Shown: piece by piece, positions 7,562 to 17,532 of the stretch
How positions within the stretch are numbered: the first letter of the stretch is position 1
How the letters are laid out: every line of letters starts with the position of its first letter
Assembly: GCF_002939985.1 (NCBI RefSeq)
Contig: NZ_MDFM01000029.1
Location: 1-64,000, forward strand
From: Xanthomonas hortorum pv. cynarae
Lineage (GTDB): Bacteria; Pseudomonadota; Gammaproteobacteria; Xanthomonadales; Xanthomonadaceae
DNA length: 64,000 nt
Reading direction: 5' to 3'
The notes under the pieces: model-generated
Told to the model about the DNA's origin: nothing
Databases searched by the model: none
The model's input: only the letters and a program-made list of their open reading frames with translations
Position numbers and translations under genes: made by a program

Positions 7562-9005
7562 TGCCGCAGTTGCGGATGCTGCTACTCAGCCAGCAGCACC
7601 CGCCGGCACGCTACGCGTCTACACCACCGCCCAAGGGGCGACGCAGCAGATGCGGGTCAGCACCGTCGAGGCACTCGAGACCGGGCATGCGTTGACGGAG
7701 AAAGAGAACAGCATCTTCGTCAATCCGCAGCACCGCTTTCAGGAAGTGTTGGGCATTGGCGGGGCGATCACCGATTCCAGTGCGGAGACCTTCGCCAAGC
7801 TGCCCAAGCGTGCGCAGCGCGAACTGCTCACTGCCTACTACGATCCGCAAAAAGGCATCGGCTACACGCTGGCGCGCACCACCATCCATAGCTCCGATTT
7901 CAGCAGCGCCAGCTACACCTACATCAAGGAGGGCGATGCGGCACTGAAGAGCTTTTCGGTCAAGCACGATCAGCGCTATCGCATCCCGATGCTACGCCAG
8001 GCCATTGCGGCGGCCGGCGGTAAGTTGACGACATTTGCCAGTCCCTGGAGCGCGCCGGCCTTCATGAAAGACAGCAACACCATGCTCAAGGGCGGCAAGT
8101 TATTGCCCGCGTATGCGCAGGCCTGGGCCACGTACTACACGCGCTTCATTGCGGCCTACGAAAAAGCCGGCATTCCGATCTGGGGCATCAGCGTGCAGAA
8201 CGAGCCGATGGCGGTGCAGACCTGGGAGTCGATGCAGTTTTCTGCGGAAGAAGAACGCGATTTCCTCAAAAACCACCTCGGGCCCACCATGGCAAAAGCC
8301 GGCTACGGCGATCGCAAGATCATCGTGTGGGACCACAACCGCGACATGATGGTGCACCGCGCGCATGTGATCTTCGACGATCCGGAAGCGGCCAAGTACG
8401 CGTGGGGCATGGGCTTCCACTGGTACGAGACCTGGGCCGGGTTTGCGCCGATGGTGGAGAACGTGGCGGCGGTGGCGCAGGCGTACCCGGACAAGCATCT
8501 GCTGCTCACCGAGGCGGCGGTGGAAAAGTTCGACCCCGCCAGGTTGCAGTACTGGCCCAATGGCGAGCGCTATGGCACGGCGATCATCAACGACCTCAAT
8601 CATGGGGCGGTGGGTTGGACCGACTGGAACATCCTGCTCGACCAGAACGGCGGGCCGAATCATGTAGGCAATTACTGCTTTGCACCGGTGCATGCCGACA
8701 CGCGCACAGGCGAGGTGACTTACACGCCGAGCTACTGGTATATCGGCCACTTTTCCAAATTCATCCGGCCGGGTGCGCAGCGGGTGAGTGCGGCCAGTAG
8801 CCGTAGCAATCTGATGACCACTGCATTTGCGAACCGCGATGGCTCACTGGCGACGGTGGTGATGAATGCCGGCGATGTGGCGATCCGCTACAACCTGTAT
8901 GTGGGCGAGGCGTCGCGCGCGTTGGAGATCCCGGCGCATGCGATCCAGACGGTGGTGATGACGCAGTAAGGGTGGATGGTGGTCGCAGTGTTGGTGGGAG
9001 ATTGC

Positions 9006-9050
9006 GTACCCTCATCCGCCCTTCGGGCACCTTCTCCCGGCGGGAGAAGG
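9006..9050. repeat. REP-like hairpin repeat, second site
   Basis: The stretch from GTACCCTCATCC through GCCCTTCGGGC to CTTCTCCCGGCGGGAGAAGG is nearly identical to 7159-7203 (one difference in the last loop). It follows the GH30 stop codon by about 37 bases, so the GH30 gene is bracketed by copies of the same element. Confidence 0.85.
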
Positions 9051-9260
9051 AGGGGCTTGCGTGATCGAAGCCATCTTTGCGTAGCCGGTCGAACTAACTT
9101 GCGTATCCGTCTTACTGATGCATCACCAGTCGATACTGTCGCCAGTACCAAAAACGCCACCGAAGAGACGCTTGCCGATCACTGCGCATGCAGCGATCGG
9201 CAAGGTTTTGGTGACGCTACGGCGGAAGCTCTTTCTGTTGGCTCAGGACAGCCGGTTGGC

Positions 9261-10163
9261 TCAGGACAGCAGCAGACCACCGGTGGCACCGAACACTTCG
9301 CCAGTGACGTAGCTGGATTCCTGCGAAGCCAGGATCACATACAGCGGCGCCATCTCCACCGGCTGGCCGGCACGCTTGAGCGGGGTTTCCGAGCCGAAAT
9401 CGGGAATCTTCTCCGGCGGTTGGCCACCGCTGGGTTGCAGCGGGGTCCACACCGGTCCGGGTGCGACCGCGTTGACGCGGATGCCCTTTTCGGCGACCTG
9501 CTGCGCCAGGCCCTTGGTGAAGTTGACGATGGCGGCCTTGGTGGAGGCGTAGTCGATCAGGGTTGCCGAGGGCTGGTAGGACTGGATCGAGCCGGTGTTG
9601 ATGATGGATGCGCCCGGCGGCAGATGCGGAATGGCCGCCTTGCATAGCCAGAACATCGCGTAGACGTTGGTCTTGTAGGTGGCGTCGAACTGCTCGGTGG
9701 TGATGTCGGCAATATCTTTCACCGCGGTCTGCTTGCCGGCGATGTTGACCAGCAGATCCAGCCCGCCGAGTTCCTTGACCGCGCGTGCGACCAGTTCATT
9801 GCAGAACGCTTCGTCCTTGAGGTCGCCCGGGATGCTGATGGCAGTGCGGCCTTCGGCCTGGATCAACTGCACCACCTCCGCCGCGTCCTGTTCTTCTTCC
9901 GGCAGGTAGTTCAGCACGATGTCGGCGCCTTCGCGTGCGTAGGCAATCGCGGTGGCGCGGCCGATGCCCGAATCTGCACCGGTGATCAGCGCCTTGCGGC
10001 CCTTCAGGCGGCCGAAGCCCCGGTAGCTCTGCTCGCCGTGGTCGGCCTTGGGTTGCAATGCATGGATGGTGCCTGGCGCTTCCTGGGTTTGCTCGGGGAA
10101 CTTGGGCTGCGGAAACTGGGTGAGCGGGTTCTGCATTGCGTACTGGTTCTTGGTGCTGGACAT
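9261..10163 (-). CDS. SDR-family NAD(P)-dependent oxidoreductase
   Basis: A 300-residue classical short-chain dehydrogenase. After a ~50-residue polar leader come the cofactor loop TGADSGIG (TGxxxGxG), NIAG, the catalytic Ser in [13 protein letters not shown] with catalytic Tyr and Lys, and the PGPVWTPL loop. The long N-terminal extension ([18 protein letters not shown]) is typical of the YhdG/YhxD/GSP39-like subgroup, often stress-induced. The substrate is not deducible. No operon partner; the upstream DUF429 gene is divergent. Confidence 0.9.
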   Translation of the reverse strand: MSSTKNQYAMQNPLTQFPQPKFPEQTQEAPGTIHALQPKADHGEQSYRGFGRLKGRKALITGADSGIGRATAIAYAREGADIVLNYLPEEEQDAAEVVQLIQAEGRTAISIPGDLKDEAFCNELVARAVKELGGLDLLVNIAGKQTAVKDIADITTEQFDATYKTNVYAMFWLCKAAIPHLPPGASIINTGSIQSYQPSATLIDYASTKAAIVNFTKGLAQQVAEKGIRVNAVAPGPVWTPLQPSGGQPPEKIPDFGSETPLKRAGQPVEMAPLYVILASQESSYVTGEVFGATGGLLLS

Positions 10164-10346
10164 GCACTGGCTCCTGCAGTGGGGGATGGCAGGCCGCAGG
10201 GTGCTGCGGCCCGATGCAGATCAGTCTGGAAAGCAACGCGATGCGTGCGGGTGAAAGAATGTTGTGCATGATGTGAACGCGTCAGGCAGATCGCATGCGA
10301 GCGATGGCGCAGCGCCGTGCACGCACGTCACGACCGGAGAACAGCA

Positions 10347-11054
10347 ATGCAGTGTGTGGGGATCGATGGCGCCGGCAGCGGTTGGTTGGCGGTGTGGGAG
10401 GAAGACAATGGGCTGCAATTTGCCTGTTACCCGACAGTTGACGCCTTGGCGAGCGCACTGCGCCACATCGATGTGCTCGGCGTGGATATTCCGATCGGCT
10501 TGAGCGAGCACGCGCCCCGCGCTGCGGATGCGCAGGCGCGGCGCTTTGTCGGCGGCAGACGCGCATGCAGCATCTTTTCCGCGCCGCTGCGCGGGATGTT
10601 GCATGCAAGCACGCAGGTGGAAGCCTCTGCATTGCATCGGGTGCTGGACCACGACGGGCAGCGTGGCTTTGGCGTGCAGTCGTTTGCGCTGCTGTCGAAG
10701 ATTCGCGCCTGGGACGACGCCTTGCGCGCTGACCCGGTGTGGGCGGAGCGCGTATTCGAGGTGCACCCGGAAGTGTCGTTCGCCGTGCTCGCTGGCGGGC
10801 AGGGCCTGACGGCGGGAAAGAAGAGCAGTGCGGGCCATCAACAGCGAGCCGCCTTGCTGGGCCAATGCTACGGCGACGGACAGGTCGCCGCATTGCTGGA
10901 GCGCGTGCCGCGTGCGCTGGCCAAGCCGGACGATGTGTTGGATGCCTTGGTGGCCTGCTGGAGTGCGCAGCGCATTGCCGCAGGCACCGCCGGCAGCTTG
11001 CCGGCGGTGGTGGAGCGGGATGCCTGCGGGTTGCGCATGGGCATCCACTACTGA
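10347..11054 (+). CDS. DUF429-family protein
   Basis: A 235-residue protein with the RNase H-like DUF429 fold: CVGIDGAGSGWLAV at the N-terminus, LGVDIPIGLSE (second acidic strand), HPEVSFAVLAGG in the middle and PDDVLDALVACWSAQ near the C-terminus. Predicted nuclease or nucleotide-binding activity; no member's role is settled to my knowledge. The ATG at 10347 is chosen because GGAGAA lies about 8 bases upstream. It ends one base before the stop codon of the convergent GH92 gene. Confidence 0.85.
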   Translation: MQCVGIDGAGSGWLAVWEEDNGLQFACYPTVDALASALRHIDVLGVDIPIGLSEHAPRAADAQARRFVGGRRACSIFSAPLRGMLHASTQVEASALHRVLDHDGQRGFGVQSFALLSKIRAWDDALRADPVWAERVFEVHPEVSFAVLAGGQGLTAGKKSSAGHQQRAALLGQCYGDGQVAALLERVPRALAKPDDVLDALVACWSAQRIAAGTAGSLPAVVERDACGLRMGIHY

Positions 11055-11055
11055 C

Positions 11056-13410
11056 TCAGTGCGTCTGCGTCGACATCGAATACGGTCGCTGCGCCGGGTC
11101 GGTGGCCCATTGCTGATTCGGCGTGGCCTGCATGTGGAAGCGCAGTTCGCCGCCGGCCTGAATCTGCTCGTGCGTGAGGTAGGCGCGGGTCAGTGGTTGG
11201 CCGTTGAGGGTAGCGCTGCCGATATAGGCGCGTGCAGTGCTCAATCCCTCGGCGATCACGCTGAAACGCTTGCCGTTGGGCAGGTTGAGCGTGGCGCGCG
11301 GCAGGAACGGGCGGCCGATGATGTATTGATTGCTGCCCGGTGCGACGGGATAAAAACCCAACGTGGTGAACACGTACCACGCCGACATCTGGCCGAGGTC
11401 GTCGTTGCCGGCCAGGCCTTCGGGGCCGGCGTGGTACTGGGTGTCCATGATCTGGGTCAGCCGCGCCTGGGTGCGCCAGGGCTGGCCGGCGTAGGCGTAC
11501 AGATAGGCGACATGGTGGCTGGGCTCGTTGCCGTGCGCGTACCAGCCGATCAGGCCGGTGATGTCTTCCATGTGCTCGAACACCTTGGGGTCGACTTTGG
11601 CATCGAACACCGCGTCCAGACGTGCCAGCAGTTTGTCGTCGCCGCCATGCGCGGCAGCCAGCCCGGCGACGTCCTGCGGCACATACCAGGAGTATTGCCA
11701 GGCATTGCCTTCGGTGTAGTCGCTGCCATAGCCGCTGGCGGATGGATCGAACGGCTCGCGGAAATTTCCAGCACGCGTGCGCGCGCGCATGTAGCCAGTA
11801 GCGGGATCGAAGGCGTGTTTCCAGTTGCTGGCGCGCTTGCTGAATTCTGCGGCGATGGCCGGCTTGCCGAGCTTGTCGGCCATGCGCGCGATGGTCCAGT
11901 CGTCGAAGGCATATTCCAGCGTCTTGGAGGCGGCTTCGCCTTCTTCGTCGATGGGCACATAGCCGAGTTCGCGGTATTGCGCGATGCCGTCGTAGTGGCC
12001 GTAATTGGCGCTGGCGACCATGGCCTCCAGCGCTTCGTTGGCATCGAAGCCGCCGATGCCTTTCATGTAGGCGTCGGCAATCACCGGCACGGCGTGGTAG
12101 CCGATCATGCACCAGGTTTCCAGGCCGTGGAACGCCCAGACGGGGAGGATGCCGTAGGCGCTTTCGCGGCGCGAGGCGAGCAGGGAATTGACCACGTCGC
12201 TGCTGCGTTGCGGCGGCTGCACCAGGGTCAGCAGCGGATGCAGGGCGCGGTAGGTGTCCCACAGCGAGAAAGTGGAGTAGTTGGTCCAGCCCTTGGCCTG
12301 ATGCACGGCATTGTCCGGCCCGCGATAGCGGCCATCGCTGTCCATGAACAACGTAGGCCCGAGCAGCGTGTGATACAGCGCGGTGTAGAGCTGGGTGCGT
12401 TGTTGCGGCGTGCCTTGCGCATCGATCGCCGACAGTGCCTGCGTCCACTGCGCACGCGCATCGGCGCGCACGCGGTCGAAATCGAAACCGGGCACCTCCG
12501 CATCCAGATTGGCGATGGCGCCAGCTTCGCTGACCGGCGACAGCGCGACCTTGACCACCAGCGGGGTACCGTCGTTGGCGACATCGAACACGCCCACCAA
12601 TTGGCGGCCTTCGATCTGCGCACGTTGCGCTGGGTTCTTCTCGCCCGGCGGCGGGAATCCCTTGTACGGGATGTCCTGCTCGGTGTCGTGCAATTGGGTG
12701 GCGGTGAGCGGGCGGGAGAAGCGCATGGCGAAGTACAGCTGGCGGCCGGGTGCCCAGCCGCGGGTTTCGCGAAAGCCGGTGACGGTGCCATCGCTGCGCA
12801 CGCGTAGCCGCGACCACTGCACCTTGCCGGGGTAGTCGTACAGGCTGGTGCGCAGGTCCACCAGCACGTGTGCCGGCTTGTCTTTGGGGAAGGTGTAGCG
12901 ATGCACACCCACGCGCGCACTGGCGGTGAGTTCGGCGCGGATAGCGCGGTCTTTCAATGTCACCGCGTAGTACCCGGGCTGGGCCTGCTCGCTGGCGTGG
13001 TCGAACTGCGCGGTGTAGCCGCTGCCGGGTGTGGCGATATCGCCGCGTTCGAGTTTGACCTCGCCGGTTTGCGGCATCAGCAGGATATCGCCCAGGTCCG
13101 AATGCCCGGAGCCGGAGAAGTGCGTATGCGAGAAACCGACAATCGTGCTGTCGCTTTGCCGATACCCGGCGGCCCAGCCGTAGGCCTCCTTGCGCGGTTT
13201 GATCTGCGTGTCCGGGCTCAGCTGCACCATGCCGAACGGCACCGTGGCGCCGGGATAGGTGTGGCCTTCGCCGCCGGTGCCGATAAACGGGTCCACCGCC
13301 TGGAAGCCAGCGTCTGCAACGCGTGGCGCAGCGATGCCGGCAGACGTGGCGAGGGCGGCAAACAGCGCCAGCCAGCGCAGAGGAGACAAGGCGATCGACC
13401 GATGCTGCAT
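11056..13410 (-). CDS. GH92 alpha-1,2-mannosidase-like glycosidase, exported
   Basis: The 784-residue product starts with a signal peptide (MQHRSIALSPLRWLALFAALATSAGIAA). The mature part begins VDPFIGTGGEGHTYPGATVPFGMVQLSPDT, the hallmark of GH92, with GFSHTHFSG and SGHSDLGDI next. The central EGNAWQYSWYVPQDV region and the C-terminal GNDDLGQMSAWYVF segment carry conserved acidic residues. GH92 enzymes are calcium-dependent exo-mannosidases acting on N-glycans. Earlier in-frame ATGs exist up to 13527, but the 13410 start gives a clean signal peptide. The likely role is trimming of plant glycoprotein mannose in the periplasm. Confidence 0.92.
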   Translation of the reverse strand: MQHRSIALSPLRWLALFAALATSAGIAAPRVADAGFQAVDPFIGTGGEGHTYPGATVPFGMVQLSPDTQIKPRKEAYGWAAGYRQSDSTIVGFSHTHFSGSGHSDLGDILLMPQTGEVKLERGDIATPGSGYTAQFDHASEQAQPGYYAVTLKDRAIRAELTASARVGVHRYTFPKDKPAHVLVDLRTSLYDYPGKVQWSRLRVRSDGTVTGFRETRGWAPGRQLYFAMRFSRPLTATQLHDTEQDIPYKGFPPPGEKNPAQRAQIEGRQLVGVFDVANDGTPLVVKVALSPVSEAGAIANLDAEVPGFDFDRVRADARAQWTQALSAIDAQGTPQQRTQLYTALYHTLLGPTLFMDSDGRYRGPDNAVHQAKGWTNYSTFSLWDTYRALHPLLTLVQPPQRSSDVVNSLLASRRESAYGILPVWAFHGLETWCMIGYHAVPVIADAYMKGIGGFDANEALEAMVASANYGHYDGIAQYRELGYVPIDEEGEAASKTLEYAFDDWTIARMADKLGKPAIAAEFSKRASNWKHAFDPATGYMRARTRAGNFREPFDPSASGYGSDYTEGNAWQYSWYVPQDVAGLAAAHGGDDKLLARLDAVFDAKVDPKVFEHMEDITGLIGWYAHGNEPSHHVAYLYAYAGQPWRTQARLTQIMDTQYHAGPEGLAGNDDLGQMSAWYVFTTLGFYPVAPGSNQYIIGRPFLPRATLNLPNGKRFSVIAEGLSTARAYIGSATLNGQPLTRAYLTHEQIQAGGELRFHMQATPNQQWATDPAQRPYSMSTQTH

Positions 13411-13583
13411 GCGGAAGGTTCCAGGCGGATGCAGCGCCGGACCGTAGCACAGCTGTCGGGCCTGATCGTGTGGCATCGTGCGCCTGCATCGTTGAGCTCG
13501 CTGGTCTGCACGCAACGCGGTTGCCAAAGAAAAACGCCAAGCCGTGCTGCTGAAATCGCGCAGACCGCCCGCATATCACGCAG

Positions 13584-14213
13584 ATGGATCTGTTCGACGC
13601 TCCTTCCATGCCCTTGCAGGTGCTGCACGATGCCGAGGGCGGTGTGCGCTATTGGCCGCAGCTCCTGACGCCTTCGCTGGCGCAGGAATGTTTCGCCGCA
13701 TTGCGTGAGGCAATCGACTGGCGCAGCCAACACCGCGAGATGTACGACCGCATCGTCGCGGTGCCGCGCATGCTCGCCTCGTATCGGCTGGATGCACCGC
13801 TGCCGCCGGGGTTGCCATTGCACGCGCTGCTCGCTGCAGTGCAGGCCGTGCTGCCCGCGCCGTACAACGCAGTGGGCTTGAATCTGTATCGCGATGGCCG
13901 CGACAGCGTGGCAATGCATCACGACAAACTACAGACGCTGCTGGCGCCGCACCCGATTGCCTTGATCTCGTTGGGCGCGCCGCGCCGGATGCAGTTGCGG
14001 GTAAAGGACGGCAGCACGCGTGCGATGGGTGTGGACCTGGCGCCCGGGAGCCTGCTGGCAATGAGCCATGCCTCGCAAGTCACCCACGAACACGGCATTC
14101 CCAAGACGGCCCGTGCGGTGGGCGAGCGCATCAGTGTGGTGTTTCGTGTGCGCCCGGCCGAGCGCATGGCTGCCGGGCAGCACGGCCCACATTGGGAGCC
14201 GGCGCAGACATAG
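13584..14213 (+). CDS. AlkB-like 2-oxoglutarate/Fe(II) dioxygenase
   Basis: A 209-residue dioxygenase of the AlkB family, which oxidatively removes methyl groups from damaged nucleic acid. Iron ligands are His112 and Asp114 (AMHHDK) and His170 (THEHGIPK); the 2-oxoglutarate arginines are R182 and R188 in RISVVFR. The substrate loop LNLYRDGRDSVAMHHD fits DNA-repair homologues such as human ALKBH2/3 better than E. coli AlkB. It is divergent from the GH92 gene, and no Ada gene or operon is nearby. Confidence 0.9.
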   Translation: MDLFDAPSMPLQVLHDAEGGVRYWPQLLTPSLAQECFAALREAIDWRSQHREMYDRIVAVPRMLASYRLDAPLPPGLPLHALLAAVQAVLPAPYNAVGLNLYRDGRDSVAMHHDKLQTLLAPHPIALISLGAPRRMQLRVKDGSTRAMGVDLAPGSLLAMSHASQVTHEHGIPKTARAVGERISVVFRVRPAERMAAGQHGPHWEPAQT

Positions 14214-14426
14214 TGCGCACGGTTGCGGTTGATTGCTGCGTTGAGTTCGGTAACGCGCCACTGGCCCGGTTCCTGCGCAAACGCTGCACATGTCCTTGCA
14301 CAGCAGCAGCTTTTGCTCGCGTGCGCGTGTGCTGCGTGTCATCGCCGGTCTTGCGCATTCGGGTGATTGCCATCGCCCTCACGGCTGGCCATGCTTGCAT
14401 GCAGTCCCCCTCAGCGTCGCCATCCC

Positions 14427-16136
14427 ATGTCCCTGGCCGATACCCGCCACCATCAGATGTTTCCCGAGCTGGACTCGGGCCAATTGGCGATCACGCGGCG
14501 TTTTGCCAGCGGGCCGGCACAGCGTTTCGATGCGGGCGAGACCGTGTTCGAGGTTGGCGATGCGCATGCGCCGGTGTGGGTGGTGCTGCAAGGCGCCATC
14601 GAGGTGGTGCGCCGCGACGGGTTGGGCAACGAAAAGCCCATCACCTTGCATACGCCCGGCCAGTTCACCGGTGAGGTGAGCCAACTGGCCGGGCGCGCGT
14701 CGCTGGCCGGCGGACGTGCCGGGCCGGAAGGTTGCCTGGCATTGCCCTTCGACACCGCACATTTGCGCGCCTTATTGATCAGCTCGGCGGAAGTGGGCGA
14801 GGTGGTGATGCGCGCGTTGATCCTGCGCCGCGTGGGTTTGATCGAAGGCGATGCCTCGGGGTCGGTGTTGATCGGCGAACCGGACGACCCGCACCTGACC
14901 CGTTTGCAGGGCTTTTTGACCCGCAATGGCTACCCCAACACGGTGATGGATGTCTCCGATGAGGAAGGCCGCGCGTTGGTCGAGCGGTTGGGCATCCAGG
15001 AACACGATTTGCCGGTGATGGTGTGCCCCAGCGGGCGCGTGTTGCGCCAGCCCAGCGATACCGAAGCCGCGCATTGCCTGGGCATGACCCCGGAGATCGA
15101 CCCGGACAAGCGCTACGACGTGGCGATTGTCGGCGCCGGGCCGGCCGGTCTGGCCACCGCGGTGTATGCCGCCTCCGAAGGCTTGTCGGTGATGGTGCTG
15201 GACCAGCGTGCCATCGGCGGGCAGGCGGGTGCATCGGCACGCATCGAAAATTATCTGGGTTTTCCGACCGGGATTTCCGGCCAGGCCCTGGCCGGGCGCG
15301 CCTATAACCAGGCGCTGAAATTCGGTGCCGAACTGGCGATCCCGATCGAGGCCGGCACGCTGGAATGCGGGCGCGAAGACGGTGCGCTGAAGCTGGATCT
15401 TGCCGATGGCAAGCAACTGCTGGCCAGCACCGTGGTGATCGCCTCGGGTGCGCGTTACCGGCGCCCGGAGATCGAAGGGCTGGACCGTTTCGAAGGCCAC
15501 GGGGTCTCGTACTGGGCCTCGCCGGTGGAAGCGCGGCTGTGCGAGGGCGGGGTGGTGGCGCTGGTGGGCGGTGGCAATTCGGCCGGCCAGGCGGTGGCGT
15601 TTCTGGCACCGCGGGTGAAGCAACTGCACCTGATCATTCGTGGCGAAGGCCTGGAATCGTCGATGTCGCAATACCTGATCGAACGCATCGCGGCGTTGCC
15701 GAATGTGCAACTGCATACCGGCACCGAAGTGTCCGCACTGGAAGGCGACCCGGAGCGCGGTCTGCAGGCGGCGGTGTTGCGCACGCGCGCGGATGGGCAG
15801 ACCACGCATGTGGAGCTGCGGCATCTGTTTCTGTTTGTCGGCGCCGACCCCAACACCGGTTGGTTGCAGCAGTGCGTGGAGACAGATACACGCGGATTCG
15901 TCATCACCGGCACCACGCGCGGCGATGGTGTGCCGGCGTGCCTGCCGCTGGAAACCAATCGGCCGGGCGTGTTCGCCATCGGCGATGTGCGCGCCGGCTC
16001 GGTCAAGCGCGTGGCGGCCGCAGTGGGCGAGGGCGCTGCAGTAGTGGCGCAGATTCACCAGTACCTTGCGCACCAGGCCAACCCGGTGCCCGAGTCCGAA
16101 CTTGCCACTGCCACCCAGGAGTCCGCCACATCATGA
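14427..16136 (+). CDS. cNMP-binding / thioredoxin-reductase-like FAD fusion protein
   Basis: A 569-residue fusion. Residues ~15-130 form a cyclic-nucleotide-binding barrel (PITLHTPGQFTGEVSQLAGRA). A ~90-residue thioredoxin-like linker follows, then a TrxR-like module with FAD loop VAIVGAGPAGLA (~residue 235), GGQAGASARIENYLGFP, NADPH loop LVGGGNSAG (~380) and a final FAIGDVRAGSVKR. The CxxC redox pair expected in true thioredoxin reductases before the NADPH loop is missing; the sequence there is VSYWASPVEARLC. It is therefore not a standard TrxR. It overlaps the next gene by ATGA. The ATG at 14427 is chosen as the first that keeps the barrel intact. Confidence 0.9.
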   Translation: MSLADTRHHQMFPELDSGQLAITRRFASGPAQRFDAGETVFEVGDAHAPVWVVLQGAIEVVRRDGLGNEKPITLHTPGQFTGEVSQLAGRASLAGGRAGPEGCLALPFDTAHLRALLISSAEVGEVVMRALILRRVGLIEGDASGSVLIGEPDDPHLTRLQGFLTRNGYPNTVMDVSDEEGRALVERLGIQEHDLPVMVCPSGRVLRQPSDTEAAHCLGMTPEIDPDKRYDVAIVGAGPAGLATAVYAASEGLSVMVLDQRAIGGQAGASARIENYLGFPTGISGQALAGRAYNQALKFGAELAIPIEAGTLECGREDGALKLDLADGKQLLASTVVIASGARYRRPEIEGLDRFEGHGVSYWASPVEARLCEGGVVALVGGGNSAGQAVAFLAPRVKQLHLIIRGEGLESSMSQYLIERIAALPNVQLHTGTEVSALEGDPERGLQAAVLRTRADGQTTHVELRHLFLFVGADPNTGWLQQCVETDTRGFVITGTTRGDGVPACLPLETNRPGVFAIGDVRAGSVKRVAAAVGEGAAVVAQIHQYLAHQANPVPESELATATQESATS

Positions 16137-16438
16137 GTGATCACTGCACGCATACCGGGCAGATTGCCGAGGTCACGCCGAGCGCGCGTGGTTGCGAAGA
16201 CTGCCTGGCCATCGACAGCACCTGGGTGCATCTGCGCCTGTGCCGCAGTTGCGGCCATGTGGGCTGCTGCGATGATTCGCCGCACAAACACGCCACTGCG
16301 CATTACCACGCCACACACCACCCCATCATCGAAGGCTACGACCCGCCCGAAGGGTGGGGCTGGTGCTATGTGGACGAGGTGGAAGTGGCGTTGCCGGATC
16401 AGACGCCGCAGCTGGGGCCGATTCCGCGGTATGTGTGA
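16133..16438 (+). CDS. UBP-type zinc finger protein
   Basis: A 101-residue protein that is almost entirely one ZnF-UBP domain: Cys/His ligands in CTHTG, CEDC, CRSCGHVGCCDDSPHKHATAHYHATHHP, then WGWCYVDE. In eukaryotes this domain binds the ubiquitin C-terminus; the bacterial partner is unknown. It starts within the stop codon of the fusion gene (ATGA), so the two are made together. The pairing suggests that the zinc protein serves the cNMP/FAD fusion. Confidence 0.9.
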   Translation: MSDHCTHTGQIAEVTPSARGCEDCLAIDSTWVHLRLCRSCGHVGCCDDSPHKHATAHYHATHHPIIEGYDPPEGWGWCYVDEVEVALPDQTPQLGPIPRYV

Positions 16439-16489
16439 TTGGCGGCGCGGGGTGTTTGCTGGGGCGGTGATGGGTTCTTGGGCGCCGCC

Positions 16490-16517
16490 GGGAATCGGGA
16501 TTGGGGAATCGGGAATC
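16490..16517. repeat. Four tandem GGGAATC-like heptamers
   Basis: GGGAATC, GGGATTG, GGGAATC, GGGAATC in a row, a simple intergenic repeat between the zinc finger gene and the EAL gene. The rest of the gap 16439-16639 shows nothing recognisable. Confidence 0.8.
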
Positions 16518-16639
16518 GTAACTGCGGTTTCGATGCGTTTAATTTCTTTCCTGCTGGGACGTTGTGCGTTGGTGATTGCTAGTGGCACCCGCTGATGAGG
16601 TGTGTGCTGGTTCGCTTGCTTCACTCGCACACATGCGAA

Positions 16640-17386
16640 TCACTCCGGCCAATGCACCTGCGGCAACACACCGATCTGCGGGCGGGCGAACAGATAGCCT
16701 TGTTGCAGGTGGATGCCCATATCGCGCAGGGCGCGGTATTCGTCGGGGTGTTCGATGCCTTCGGCAATCACGGCGATGCCGAGTTCTTCGCACATGCGGG
16801 TGGTGTGGCGCACGATTGACTGGCGGCTGCGGTCGGCGTCGATGCCGCGCACCAGCGCGATGTCCAGCTTGAGCAGGTCGGGCTGGAAGTCGGCGAGCAG
16901 GCCGAGCCCGGAATAACCGGCACCGAAGTCGTCGATGGCGGTCTTCAGGCCGCGCGCTTGATAGGTGCGCATGATGTCGAGCAGATGCGCCGGCTCGGCC
17001 AGGTGCTCCTGTTCGCTGACTTCGAAAATGATGGCGTCCAGCGGCCAGCCGTATTGCTCGGTGGCCGAGAGCGTGGCGCGCAGGCAGTGCTCGGGGTTGT
17101 AGACCGCATTGGGCATGAAGTTGATCGACAACAAGGCCGGCAGTGCGATCTGCGCGGCGCATTCGATCGCCTTGATGCGGCAGGCCTGATCGAAGGCGTA
17201 GCGGTTGCGCTCATCCACTGCGGCCAGGATGCTGCCGGCCGATTCGCCGTTGACGCCGCGCACCAACGCTTCGCCGGCGTAGACCGTGCGGGTGGACACA
17301 TCGACGATGGGCTGGAACGCCATGGTGATGGCGGTGGGGAAGTCCTGACCATCGCGGCAGGCATTGCAAACGGGAAGGGGCGGCAT
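16640..17386 (-). CDS. EAL-domain cyclic-di-GMP phosphodiesterase
   Basis: A 248-residue single-domain EAL protein. Catalytic features are complete: EAL at residues 39-41 (YAGEALVRG), SINFMPN, IIFEVSEQE, IDDFGAGYSG, DLLKLDI, AEGIEHPDE and QGYLFARP. It should hydrolyse c-di-GMP to pGpG. There is no sensor domain or membrane segment; the N-terminus has two cysteines (CNAC, residues 7-10) that could bind metal or respond to redox. c-di-GMP turnover controls motility and virulence factors in Xanthomonas. Confidence 0.92.
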   Translation of the reverse strand: MPPLPVCNACRDGQDFPTAITMAFQPIVDVSTRTVYAGEALVRGVNGESAGSILAAVDERNRYAFDQACRIKAIECAAQIALPALLSINFMPNAVYNPEHCLRATLSATEQYGWPLDAIIFEVSEQEHLAEPAHLLDIMRTYQARGLKTAIDDFGAGYSGLGLLADFQPDLLKLDIALVRGIDADRSRQSIVRHTTRMCEELGIAVIAEGIEHPDEYRALRDMGIHLQQGYLFARPQIGVLPQVHWPE

Positions 17387-17532
17387 GGCTGAGCAATCGT
17401 GCGGCGTGGGGAAACTCTAGCCTTATCGACTGCAACAGCGTGTCATTGAGCCTGCACACATCATCGCGGCGTCCTCACCCTGCGTCTGGGCACGCTCGGC
17501 GATAATGCGCCATCGCTCGCATCGGACGCCCC

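Larger units (their letters stand above)
7310..8969 (+). pseudogene. GH30-family glucosylceramidase-like glycosidase, frameshifted
   Basis: A GTG at 7310, six bases after GGGAGGG, opens a frame with a signal peptide and a low-complexity TAAAK/TAATP linker. Near 7546 that frame leaves the enzyme frame. The catalytic domain then runs from 7554 to 8969: NPQHRFQEVLGIGGAITDSS, acid/base Glu in ISVQNEP, nucleophile Glu in LLLTEAAVE, and GAVGWTDWN, all typical of GH30. A perfect 16-bp tandem duplication at 7530-7561 causes the shift. Removing one copy restores a 547-codon protein with signal, linker and enzyme in one frame. As it stands, export and catalysis are separated; translation from an internal GTG at 7554 would give a cytoplasmic enzyme. 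An assembly error is the alternative. Confidence 0.85.

Noticed and set aside
11048-13609. Very long antisense frames opposite the GH92, xopAM, OPT and TonB receptor genes.
   Set aside because: High-GC third codon positions create long shadow frames; their translations show no domain features.
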